Assembly: GCA_013362195.1 (NCBI GenBank)
Contig: JABFWM010000063.1
Coordinates: 1-9,678 of the forward strand
DNA length: 9,678 nt
Direction of reading: 5' to 3'
Source of the DNA: Acidobacteriota bacterium
GTDB taxonomy: Bacteria; Acidobacteriota; Vicinamibacteria; Vicinamibacterales; 2-12-FULL-66-21
Shown here: in pieces, positions 1 to 6,301 of the stretch
Layout of the letters: the number at the start of each line of letters is the position of its first letter
Numbering within the stretch: position 1 is the stretch's first letter
The notes under the pieces: model-generated
Told to the model about the DNA's origin: nothing
Seen by the model: the letters and a program-made list of their open reading frames with translations, nothing else
The model's database searches: none
Translations under genes and position numbers: made by a program

Positions 1-57
1 CGTCAGGCACTGAAGCAACAGCTCGCAGGCCAAAAGCGGACCACGCGTCGAAAGTAG
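1..57 (+). CDS. C-terminal end of an unidentified gene (partial)
   Basis: Frame 1 is open from the window edge and ends at TAG 55-57, giving 18 residues (RQALKQQLAGQKRTTRRK). The basic, hydrophilic tail is typical of a protein C-terminus. The low-GC repeat array begins a few bases later, as expected after a gene end. A second plus-strand frame is also open here but runs into the repeats, so it is less likely. The stretch is too short to assign a family, and the call is inference. Confidence 0.35.
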   Translation, partial: RQALKQQLAGQKRTTRRK

Positions 58-68
58 CGCCAATGAGA

Positions 69-230
69 AATCGACAATCAATCATCAATCGGCAATCAAT
101 CATCAATCGGCAATCCAATCGTCAGTCTCCAATCCGACAATCCAATGAACAATCGCCAATCCAAATCATCAATCCCCAATCGACAATCCGTGAATCGGCA
201 GTCTGCAATCGGCAGTCGCCAATCGGGGAT
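69..230. repeat. Degenerate 7-bp-period array, CAATCGG type
   Basis: CAAT, or its variants CAGT and GAAT, recurs every 7 bases for about 150 bp. Starts are near 79, 86, 93, 97, 104, 111, 116, 123, 130, 143, 150, 157, 170, 177, 184, 192, 199, 206, 213 and 220. The commonest units are CAATCGG, CAATCAT and CAATCCN. An 18-bp block is duplicated in tandem inside it: a 22-base string at 75-96 recurs exactly at 93-114. The array is much more AT-rich than its surroundings. Open frames across it translate to artefactual NRQS-type repeats and are not genes. It lies between the gene end at 57 and the small ORF at 241. The function is unknown; slippage-generated short tandem repeats of this kind are known in several bacterial groups. 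Confidence 0.85.
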
Positions 231-240
231 AATCGCCCCC

Positions 241-351
241 ATGGATCCCGAGTACAAGAAGATGATGACCTGGTTGCTGATCGCGCTGGTGGGATCGGTG
301 CTCGCCGCGATCGTGGTCGTGGAACTGGTGCTGCGCCAGTGGCCCGAATGA
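241..351 (+). CDS. Putative 36-aa single-span membrane protein
   Basis: ATG 241 to TGA 349-351 encodes 36 residues: a charged N-terminus (MDPEYKKMM), one hydrophobic helix at about residues 10-31, and a short polar tail (RQWPE). By the positive-inside rule the two lysines would keep the N-terminus in the cytoplasm. The open frame extends upstream to an ATG at 145, but that part is translated heptamer repeat, so ATG 241 just after the array is the sensible start. The ribosome-binding site is weak: GGGG at 225-228, about 12 bases upstream. GGGG and CCCC at 236-239 could also pair across a 7-base loop. High GC at third positions and the clean hydrophobic segment support coding. No family is recognised. 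It could be a chance ORF between two repeat arrays. Confidence 0.5.
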   Translation: MDPEYKKMMTWLLIALVGSVLAAIVVVELVLRQWPE

Positions 352-356
352 GTCGC

Positions 357-404
357 CTGCTGCCTGCTGTCTACCGCCTGTCCCTAGCGCCTACCGCCTA
401 CTGT
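357..404. repeat. Degenerate heptamer array, CTACCGC type, over the protease gene end
   Basis: The units are CTGCTGC (357), CTGCTGT (364), CTACCGC (371), CTGTCCC (378), a 6-base variant TAGCGC (385), CTACCGC (391) and CTACTGT (398). They fit a consensus of roughly CTRCYGY. The array fills the short convergent gap between the small ORF ending at 351 and the minus-strand protease gene. Read on the minus strand the unit is GCGGTAG, which contains TAG. The protease stop codon (398-400) is the TAG of one unit, so the gene's exact end is set by the repeat. Confidence 0.65.
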
Positions 405-3247
405 TTTTGCGGCATCAGCGTCACGACCGTATAGCGCTCCATCGGAAAGTAGGTGCGAAACGTCTCGCGCAGCATCTCGATGGTGAGCGCGTTGATGCGA
501 TCGGTGCGGTGAATGATGAGCGCGGGGTCCTGCCCGTACATCTGGACGAACTGCAGCCGCCCGAGCCAGTAGTCGTTCTGCTTCAGCGACGTCTCGTAGT
601 TCCGCCGCGCGGTCTCCTTCGCGCGATTCAGCAGGTCCGCTGACGGCCCGTCCTTCTGCAGCCGCTGCACTTCCTGCAGCACCCGTTCGGTCATCTTCGC
701 GATGTTCTCCGGGGCGGCGCCGAAGCTGACCTCGATGTGGCCGCCGCCGCGCTGCGGAAAGAGCTGGACGGAATCCACCGACACCGTGTAGGTCTGCCCG
801 AGTTCCTCGCGCAGGATGTCGCGCAGCGAGATCTCGAGCACGTCGGTCGCGGCGCTGATGCGTTCCTGCTCCATCGGCTCGATCGGCGGGTCGGCAGAGA
901 AGCTGATTACCGTCTGGCTCTTGGGCTCGCGTCCTTTCTCGACGGAGGCGCGCGCGATCGTCGCGGGGAAGTGTATGCCGACGTCCTTGTAGGCGGACGT
1001 GCTGCGGCCGGCGCCGGGCAGCGTGCCGACGTAGCGCGCCAGCAGCGGCACGACCTCGTCGACCTTGAACGCGCCGACCATGAAGAACGTGAAGTCGGCC
1101 GCGTTCGAGAAGCGCGCCTTGTAGAACGCCAGGATCTTCGCGCGATCGAGCTGCGCGATGCGGTCCACCGTCAGCGGCTTCGACGTGTAATGCCCGGAGC
1201 TGTTGACCGCCTCGACCTCGTCCGCGAACACCACGTTCGGGTTGTCGAGGCGATTGACGACGTTGGCGGTGAGCTGGCGTTTGATCAGCTCGAAGGCGTC
1301 GGGATCGTCGCCCGGCTGCGTGAAGCGCGCGTAGAGCAGCTGCAGCGCGGTCTCGAGCTGCGCCGGCGCCGCCGATCCGGAGAAGCCGTGCGTCGACAGG
1401 CTCACGAACGGCGACGCGCGCGCAATCCGGCCGGCGAGCAGCTTCTGCAGATCGAGCGCCTTCAATCCGGCAGCGCCGGAGAGGTTCACGTAGCTCGCCG
1501 AGAGCGAGGCTTCCGGGTACTCGGCCGGCGGCGCGAGCGACGCGCCGCCCTTCGCGTACATCGTGAAGACGATCTGATCGTTCTTGAAGTCGGTCGGGCG
1601 CAGCCAGGCTTCGATGCCGTTCGCGAAGGTCACCGAGGTGACGCCCACCTCCGGCAGCTCGCGGCGGGCGGTGACGGCGGCCGGTTCGGGGACGTGCTCG
1701 ATCAGCTCGCGGGTCGACGTCGTGTCGTGCCAGGGCGTCACCGCCGCGCGCTCTGCCGCCGCCAGCGCCGAGCGGAGCTGCTCCTCGGTGGGGATCGTGA
1801 CGCCGGACTTCTGCGGCGTCAGCGCGAGCACGACGCGGCTGTCCTCCGCCAGCAGCGTCTTCGCCGTCGCCGATATTTCCGCGGCGGAGATGCCCGGCAG
1901 CAGTTCCTGCACCAGCCTGTATTCGTAGGCGATGCCCGGGCTCGGCTCCTGCTCGAGGAAGTGATTCAGGTATTCCTGCGCGAACGATCCGCTCTCGGTC
2001 TTGTCGCGCTCGTTGTAGGCGCGTTCGTAGGACGCGAGGATCCACTTCTTCGCGCGATCGAGCTCGGCATCGGCAAACCCGTGCTCGCGGGCGCGCTTCG
2101 CCTCGATCGCCACCGCGGTCAATCCTTCGGGGATCCTCCCGTCCTGCACGCTGGCGCCGAGCGACACGGTCTCCACCTTCGGACTCAGGTTGCCGCCGTA
2201 GATGCCGGCGCCGAGGAACTTCGCATCCGGCCGGCGGGTGAGCTCGTCGAACCGGTCGTTCAGCATCTGCGTGAAAAACCGCTGGACGAGATCGCGGCGA
2301 TAGTCCGCGACGCGCGACTCGCCTTCGCGCGGGCGTTTGTGGACCACGCTGACCGACGACCGCGTCACCTCCGGATCCGTGACGATGCTGAAAAGCGTGT
2401 CCTTGTGGAGCGGCACGTCCGCATCACGCGCGGGCGCCGACGGCGTGCGCGGGGCGAGGTCCGCGAACGCGGCGCGCAGCGCCGCTTCGAGCCTGGCGCC
2501 GTCCATGTCGCCGACCGCGACCACCGCCATCCGATCCGGACGATAGAAGGTGTCGTAGAACGCGCGCAGACGATCGGGCTTGAACGTGCGCAGGATGTCG
2601 GGCTTGCCAATCGGCAGCCGCTCGGCGTAGCGCGAATGGTAGTACAGCACCGGGATCTGCTTGTCGCGCACCCGCGAGCTCGCGCCGAGGCCGCCGCGCC
2701 ATTCCTCGATGACGACGCCGCGCTCTTTGTCGATCTCCTTCGGATCGAGCGTCAGCCGGCCGGCGAAGTCGGCCATCGCGGTCAGCCCCTTCTCGACGAT
2801 GTCCGTCTTGTCCGACGGCAGGTCGAGCATGTAGACGGTCTCGTCGAAGCTCGTATACGCGTTCACGTGCGGGCCAAGGCGCGCGCCCGTGGATTCGAAG
2901 TACGACACGAGCTCGCCCGGCTTGAAGTGCGCGCTGCCGTTGAACGCCATGTGCTCGAGCATGTGCGCGAGCCCCTGCTGATCGTCGGCTTCGTCGAGCG
3001 ATCCGGTCTTCACCGCGAGCCGGAGCAGCACGCGATCGGCGGGCCGGCCGTTCGTCCGCACGTAATAGGTGAGGCCGTTCGGCAGCGTTCCGGTCCTGAC
3101 CGCCGCATCGAACGGGATCGTGTCCTGCGGTGAGAAGGTGCGGGCGGGCTGCGGCGCCGGCGGCGCCGGCTGCTGCGCCCGTACGATCGGCGCCGCCGTG
3201 ACGAGCATCGTGACGAGCGGAACGAGATGCTGCAAACGCAGAATCAT
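398..3247 (-). CDS. Exported two-half M16 zinc metalloprotease (PqqL-like insulinase family)
   Basis: A 949-aa protein that probably hydrolyses peptides outside the cytoplasm. Residues 1-24 look like a signal peptide ending VRA before QQPAPPAP. The first M16 peptidase domain starts at about residue 45. It carries the inverted zinc motif HMLEH (H95, E98 catalytic, H99), followed about 76-83 residues later by the ERGVVIEEW stretch, which supplies the third ligand (E175 or E182). The first M16 C-domain follows, with YRPDRMAVVAVGD at 235-247. From about residue 535 a second, inactive half begins with FANGIEAWLRPTDFKND and has no HxxEH. LREELGQTYTVSV at 812-824 is the usual M16 substrate-chamber motif. 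Length and layout match PqqL, FusC and other bacterial two-half enzymes of about 930 aa. The start is ATG 3247 with a weak CGCGGG upstream. It is the last gene of a minus-strand block, and no partner receptor is visible. Family assignment is firm; the substrate is unknown. Confidence 0.95.
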   Translation of the reverse strand: MILRLQHLVPLVTMLVTAAPIVRAQQPAPPAPQPARTFSPQDTIPFDAAVRTGTLPNGLTYYVRTNGRPADRVLLRLAVKTGSLDEADDQQGLAHMLEHMAFNGSAHFKPGELVSYFESTGARLGPHVNAYTSFDETVYMLDLPSDKTDIVEKGLTAMADFAGRLTLDPKEIDKERGVVIEEWRGGLGASSRVRDKQIPVLYYHSRYAERLPIGKPDILRTFKPDRLRAFYDTFYRPDRMAVVAVGDMDGARLEAALRAAFADLAPRTPSAPARDADVPLHKDTLFSIVTDPEVTRSSVSVVHKRPREGESRVADYRRDLVQRFFTQMLNDRFDELTRRPDAKFLGAGIYGGNLSPKVETVSLGASVQDGRIPEGLTAVAIEAKRAREHGFADAELDRAKKWILASYERAYNERDKTESGSFAQEYLNHFLEQEPSPGIAYEYRLVQELLPGISAAEISATAKTLLAEDSRVVLALTPQKSGVTIPTEEQLRSALAAAERAAVTPWHDTTSTRELIEHVPEPAAVTARRELPEVGVTSVTFANGIEAWLRPTDFKNDQIVFTMYAKGGASLAPPAEYPEASLSASYVNLSGAAGLKALDLQKLLAGRIARASPFVSLSTHGFSGSAAPAQLETALQLLYARFTQPGDDPDAFELIKRQLTANVVNRLDNPNVVFADEVEAVNSSGHYTSKPLTVDRIAQLDRAKILAFYKARFSNAADFTFFMVGAFKVDEVVPLLARYVGTLPGAGRSTSAYKDVGIHFPATIARASVEKGREPKSQTVISFSADPPIEPMEQERISAATDVLEISLRDILREELGQTYTVSVDSVQLFPQRGGGHIEVSFGAAPENIAKMTERVLQEVQRLQKDGPSADLLNRAKETARRNYETSLKQNDYWLGRLQFVQMYGQDPALIIHRTDRINALTIEMLRETFRTYFPMERYTVVTLMPQKQ

Positions 3248-3371
3248 CCCGCGACTGTAGCATGGCGCCTTGGGCGCCCTGCTGCCCCGTTCTCTGCACG
3301 TTGCGCGTGTGCGTCAGTTCACGGGCGCGGCATGATGGCAGGTTGGCCGTGGGATCCGCTGAAGGCCGAGC

Positions 3372-3731
3372 TCAGGCGCGCGACGATCGTCCGAGGAGCT
3401 TTTCGAGTTCGCGGCTGAATTCGGTCAACAGCTTGCGGTTGGTGCCGGCGAGCTGCTCGAGCGCGCTGACCTGTTCACGCACCTGCCGCGCGTGCGCGCC
3501 GTCGACCGTGCCGCGTCGTAAGCGACCGTCGGCCAGGACGCGCGTGGCGGTTTCCAGGCGCGTGGCCGCACGCTGGTGCGCCTCCGCCTGCGACAACATA
3601 TCCAGCGCAAGAGCAAGCAACGCGTCGACGTTCGGGTGAGGAGGCAATGGTCGCAGAGGCCCTCCACATGCTCGAGCACCATACTCGGTGATGCACGTCG
3701 ACGCAACCCCGGCACGGCCGCGAGGGCGCAC
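3372..3731 (-). CDS. Hypothetical small helical protein (start uncertain)
   Basis: An open frame of 119 codons from GTG 3731 to TGA 3372-3374. From about residue 34 (NVDALLALALDMLSQAEAH) to the end (ELEKLLGRSSRA) it is charged, Ala/Leu-rich and predicted almost wholly helical, with coiled-coil-like heptads. The first 33 residues are Pro/Gly/Arg-rich and do not look like protein, and no ribosome-binding site precedes GTG 3731. A later start is therefore possible, for example TTG in the LRPLPP segment, with GGAGGG about 12 bases upstream. A neighbouring frame holds a protein-like stretch just upstream (MVLEHVEGLCDHCLL, ATG at 3682), so a frameshift is also possible. The gene starts 17 bp after the secreted orphan upstream and lies 124 bp before the protease start, all on the same strand. 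No family is recognised. Confidence 0.5.
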   Translation of the reverse strand: MRPRGRAGVASTCITEYGARACGGPLRPLPPHPNVDALLALALDMLSQAEAHQRAATRLETATRVLADGRLRRGTVDGAHARQVREQVSALEQLAGTNRKLLTEFSRELEKLLGRSSRA

Positions 3732-3748
3732 GGCGCCGCCGGCGACGG

Positions 3749-4351
3749 TCAGCGGAAGCGGGCGAGATCGAAGCGGGTCTGCCAGAGGATCGCGCCGTGT
3801 TCGTCGATCAGCACCAGCGTCGGCTCGGCGGCGTTCATGATGTCGGCCCGCGCGAACGAGGCTTCGAGGCGGACCGCCGCAATTGCGTGGCCCGGACCGG
3901 CGCCGCCCGGCGCATACACGGGGTCGCGCTTGATCGCCGGCGACGCGGCCGGCTTGCTCTGCGGACCGGTGCGCACATAAAGATCGTAGGCCGGCGCGGC
4001 GGCAAACGTGTTCAGCGGATGCAGATGGACCTGCGCGATGAAGGTGACCTGCCCGCGGTACGGCGCGAGCGTGGAGGCGAGATCGTTGGCGGTGAAGGAA
4101 TACTCGCCGCGATTCGCATGGTCGCGAACGATCAGGACGGCGCGGCGGAATTCCGTAATCACCTCGACGCTGTCGATGACGCCGGATGGCGTGAGGCGAT
4201 ACCCGGCGTTGAACGCATCGTAGAGCGCCTGATCGTGCGTCCGCCCGAGGTTCATCGCGTCGCGCACATCGTCGGTCTGCGAGGCGCCGCGGACGATCGC
4301 GGCCGCGGCCAGCGCGACGGTGAGGACGAGCAGTGCTGTCGTGCGCATCAT
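3749..4351 (-). CDS. Secreted protein of unknown function, 200 aa
   Basis: The start chosen is ATG 4351, the first of two adjacent ATGs, because GAAAGG lies 9 bases upstream; the frame stays open to 4396 without support. Residues 1 to about 23 form a signal peptide (MMRTT, then a long Leu/Ala/Val core, then VRGA). No lipobox Cys is present. The mature part reads as an alpha/beta domain of about 175 residues, with strand-like segments VEVITEFRRAVLIVRDH, GQVTFIAQVHLHPLNTF and YDLYVRTG, a Pro/Gly/Ala-rich linker, then PTLVLIDEHGAILWQTRFDL at the end. I do not recognise the family. It is the first gene of the minus-strand block ahead of the helical orphan and the M16 protease, divergent from ridA. 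Export and open-frame quality are well supported; function is unknown. Confidence 0.85.
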   Translation of the reverse strand: MMRTTALLVLTVALAAAAIVRGASQTDDVRDAMNLGRTHDQALYDAFNAGYRLTPSGVIDSVEVITEFRRAVLIVRDHANRGEYSFTANDLASTLAPYRGQVTFIAQVHLHPLNTFAAAPAYDLYVRTGPQSKPAASPAIKRDPVYAPGGAGPGHAIAAVRLEASFARADIMNAAEPTLVLIDEHGAILWQTRFDLARFR

Positions 4352-4376
4352 CGAGAGGTGCCTTTCAGATCTGGAG

Positions 4377-4406
4377 CCGCCATATCCTCCTCGCATAGGA
4401 TGGCGG
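4377..4406. promoter_or_regulatory. Hairpin in the divergent junction covering the ridA Shine-Dalgarno
   Basis: CCGCCAT (4377-4383) is the exact complement of ATGGCGG (4400-4406). ATCCT (4384-4388) can instead pair with AGGAT (4397-4401), extending CCGCC/GGCGG with a 2-base bulge. The AGGA at 4397-4400 is the likely ribosome-binding site of the gene starting at 4408, so the folded leader would hide it. The junction between the two divergent starts is only 56 bp and must also hold both promoters. The dyad could equally be a DNA operator. No clear -10/-35 pair could be fixed. Confidence 0.4.
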
Positions 4407-4407
4407 G

Positions 4408-4803
4408 ATGAGCCATCACGTGCAACTGGTCACCAGCGATCGCCTTCCGACCCCCGCCGGTCCCTACTCCCCCGCGACCATCGCGGGCAATCTCGTCTTC
4501 GTCTCCGGCCAGGGCGGACGCGATCCCGCGACGAACCAGCTCGCCGGACCCGACGTCGAATCCCAGACCGCGCAAGTGCTCAAGAACATCGCCGCGATTC
4601 TCGAAGCCGCGGGATCCGGCCTGCCCTACGTGCTGCGCTGCGGCGTGTTCCTCATCGACATCACCGAGTTCCCGCGAATGAACGAGGTCTACGGGCGCAT
4701 GTTCGGCACGCACCGGCCGGCGCGCACCACGGTCGAGGTCTCGAATCTGCCGGGATCGGGGATGCGCGTCGAAATCGATGCGGTGGCCATGATCCCACGA
4801 TAG
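4408..4803 (+). CDS. ridA: RidA family enamine/imine deaminase
   Basis: A 131-aa cytosolic protein of the RidA/YjgF/YER057c/UK114 family, which hydrolyses reactive enamines and imines such as 2-aminoacrylate released by PLP enzymes. The length is that of a single RidA domain, which forms trimers with active sites between subunits. Family landmarks are GPYSPA at 18-23, FVSGQ at 31-35 and RPARTTVEVSNLPG at 103-116. Aligned by eye to E. coli RidA, Y20, S33, N92, R106 and E122 match Tyr17, Ser30, Asn88, Arg105 and Glu120. The Cys107 position is Thr, a common variant. Arg106 is the residue required for deamination, so activity is expected. Start ATG 4408 has AGGA 7 bases upstream. It diverges from the secreted orphan and is followed by a REP-like palindrome. 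The family is certain; the exact Rid subgroup is less so. Confidence 0.93.
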   Translation: MSHHVQLVTSDRLPTPAGPYSPATIAGNLVFVSGQGGRDPATNQLAGPDVESQTAQVLKNIAAILEAAGSGLPYVLRCGVFLIDITEFPRMNEVYGRMFGTHRPARTTVEVSNLPGSGMRVEIDAVAMIPR

Positions 4804-4816
4804 CGAAACGGTCAAT

Positions 4817-4864
4817 AGGCCGGGTCTTCAGACCCGGCAGCCAGGGCGGGTTCAGAGCCGGCCT
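4817..4864. repeat. REP-like palindromic element, copy 1
   Basis: GCCGGGTCT (4819-4827) and AGACCCGGC (4830-4838) form a perfect 9-bp stem with a minimal loop. Outside it, AGGCCGG (4817-4823) can alternatively pair with CCGGCCT (4858-4864). Between them sits a decayed second copy (GGCGGGTTCAGAGCC, from 4845). A sister element lies at 6362-6381. The element fills the 86-bp gap between ridA and the methyltransferase gene. There is no T-run, so it is not a classical intrinsic terminator, though the RNA hairpin could still cause pausing or protect mRNA ends. Confidence 0.6.
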
Positions 4865-4889
4865 CCTGTTCTTTTGCTGGCGGTGAGCG

Positions 4890-5522
4890 ATGTCTGACGG
4901 GACACGGGACTATTTCAACGACGTGGCCGGCCGCTGGGACGAGATGCGCAAGCAGTTCTTCGGCGAGGGCGTGCGCCGCGCGGCCATGCGCGCCGCGGCG
5001 GTCGGGCCCGGCATGGTCGTCGCAGATGTCGGCGTGGGGACCGGCTTTCTCGCGGAAGCGGCGCTCGAGGCCGGCGCGTCAGTCATTGGCATCGACATCT
5101 CGGAGGCGATGCTCGCGCAGGCGCGCGACAAGTTCGCGGCAAGGCCCTTCCAGGCGCGCCAGGGCGACACCGACGCGCTGCCGCTCGGCGACCGCGAAGT
5201 CGACGCGGTCGTCGCGAACATGGTGCTGCACCACGCGCCGGACCCCGGGGCCGCGATTCGCGAGATGGCACGGGCGCTGAAGCCGGGCGGCACGCTGGTC
5301 GTCACCGACGCCGACACGCACACGCACGAGTGGCTGCGCACCGAACAGCACGATCGCTGGCTCGGCTTCCCGCGCGCCGACGTCGCGTCGTGGTTCCTGG
5401 ATGCGGGGCTCGCGGACGTGACCGTGGGCGACACGCACGAGCTGTGCTGTCCGACCTCGACGTGCGGCACGACCGCGGCGATCAGCATCTTCCTCGCGCG
5501 CGGCCGGAAGCCCGCGGCATAG
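4890..5522 (+). CDS. Class I SAM-dependent methyltransferase (UbiE/ArsM-like)
   Basis: A 210-aa soluble methyltransferase with a complete Rossmann core. Motif I is VADVGVGTGF at 44-53, the acidic residue binding the SAM ribose is D69 in GIDIS, and QGDTDALPL sits at 91-99. VVANMVLHH (107-115) and LKPGGTLVVTDAD (130-142) follow. N-terminal YFNDVAGRWDEMR and C-terminal HEWLRTEQHDRWLGF resemble the methyltransferase half of bacterial ArsR-methyltransferase fusions, here without the ArsR regulator. The C-terminal region holds C186, C187 and C192 (CCPTSTC), which could matter for substrate or metal binding. GGTGAG lies just upstream of ATG 4890. The stop codon overlaps the truA start by one base, implying co-translation. 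The substrate is not predictable from sequence. Confidence 0.9.
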   Translation: MSDGTRDYFNDVAGRWDEMRKQFFGEGVRRAAMRAAAVGPGMVVADVGVGTGFLAEAALEAGASVIGIDISEAMLAQARDKFAARPFQARQGDTDALPLGDREVDAVVANMVLHHAPDPGAAIREMARALKPGGTLVVTDADTHTHEWLRTEQHDRWLGFPRADVASWFLDAGLADVTVGDTHELCCPTSTCGTTAAISIFLARGRKPAA

Positions 5523-6301
5523 TGCCGCGCTTCAAGCTGACCATCGAGTACGCGGGCACGCGCTACAGCGGCTGGCAGATTCAGGCCAACGCGCGAACGG
5601 TGCAGGGAGAGATCGACCACGCGATTCGCGAGGTGACGCGCCGGCGCGAGTTCGAGCTGTACGGCGCGGGACGCACCGACGCGGGCGTGCACGCGCTGGC
5701 GCAGGTGGCCCATCTCGAGCTGTACACCGATCTGCCGCCGGCGGTGCTGCGCAGCCGCATCAACGACGCGCTCGCCGCCGACATCCACATCCGGCAGATC
5801 GAGAAGGTGCCGCACCGCTTTCACGCGCGGCACGACGCCGTGTCGCGCAGCTACCTCTATCAGATCGCACGACGCAAGACCGCCTTCTTCAAGCCCTATG
5901 TCTGGTGGATCAAGGAGCCGCTCGACCTCGCGCGCGTGCGCGACGCGGCCGCGGCGTTCGTCGGCATGAAGAACTTCGCGTCGTTCACTGCCGACGAACC
6001 GGGCGAGAAATCCACCCGCGTGTTGATCGAAGGGCTGGAGCTTGCGGAAGACGGCGCCCTGCTGCTCCTCCGCATCCAGGGCTCGCATTTTCTCTGGCGC
6101 ATGGTCCGACGGATCGTCGGCGTGCTGGCCGCGGTCGGCCGCGGCGATCTCACCGTCGGCCAGGCGGCCGGGTTTCTCGACGAACGCTCGGGCATACCGG
6201 CGGCGCTCACGGCGCCCGCGTCGGGATTGTTTCTCGAGCGCGTGATGTACGCGGGGGATTCCGGCCCGGGGCCGTTGCGCGGCGTGTTTCGTGTGGAGTG
6301 A
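5522..6301 (+). CDS. truA: tRNA pseudouridine(38-40) synthase TruA
   Basis: A 259-aa enzyme that converts uridines 38, 39 and 40 of the tRNA anticodon arm to pseudouridine. Landmarks in order are FKLTIEYAGTRYSGWQ (4-19), the catalytic loop GAGRTDAGVHA at 48-58 with nucleophile D53, SRSYLYQI (108-115), GMKNFASF (148-155, where many homologues read GxHDFxxF), GSHFLWRMVRRIVG (187-200), and the terminal APASGLFLERVMY (231-243). The length is typical. The start is GTG 5522, in the overlap TAGTG with the methyltransferase stop and with GGAAG 11 bases upstream. The frame is open further upstream, but that part is out-of-frame methyltransferase sequence and PRFKLTIEY is the normal TruA beginning. Dimeric and cytosolic in known members. 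Confidence 0.96.
   Translation: MPRFKLTIEYAGTRYSGWQIQANARTVQGEIDHAIREVTRRREFELYGAGRTDAGVHALAQVAHLELYTDLPPAVLRSRINDALAADIHIRQIEKVPHRFHARHDAVSRSYLYQIARRKTAFFKPYVWWIKEPLDLARVRDAAAAFVGMKNFASFTADEPGEKSTRVLIEGLELAEDGALLLLRIQGSHFLWRMVRRIVGVLAAVGRGDLTVGQAAGFLDERSGIPAALTAPASGLFLERVMYAGDSGPGPLRGVFRVE

Noticed and set aside
69..230. CRISPR array
   Set aside because: The repeats are 7 bp and contiguous, with no unique spacers and no cas genes.
63..434. Open frame of 123 codons through the heptamer array
   Set aside because: Its first half is the translated CAATCGG repeat (NRQS units), the rest crosses the small ORF and second array out of frame, and it has no ribosome-binding site.
384..2045. 553-codon minus-strand open frame inside the M16 gene
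   Set aside because: A +1-frame shadow with extreme Arg/Ala content overlapping a well-supported gene.
737..3133. 798-codon open frame opposite the M16 gene
   Set aside because: An Arg/His/Val-rich antisense shadow produced by strong GC bias; it has no recognisable domain, while the opposite strand has full M16 motifs.
3263..3278. GGCGCC/GGGCGCC palindromes upstream of the M16 start as an operator
   Set aside because: Short self-complementary GC strings are frequent in DNA of this composition; no second copy or known site supports regulation.
4910..6088. 392-codon minus-strand frame across the methyltransferase and truA
   Set aside because: Antisense to two genes with clear motifs; composition is that of a GC-bias shadow.
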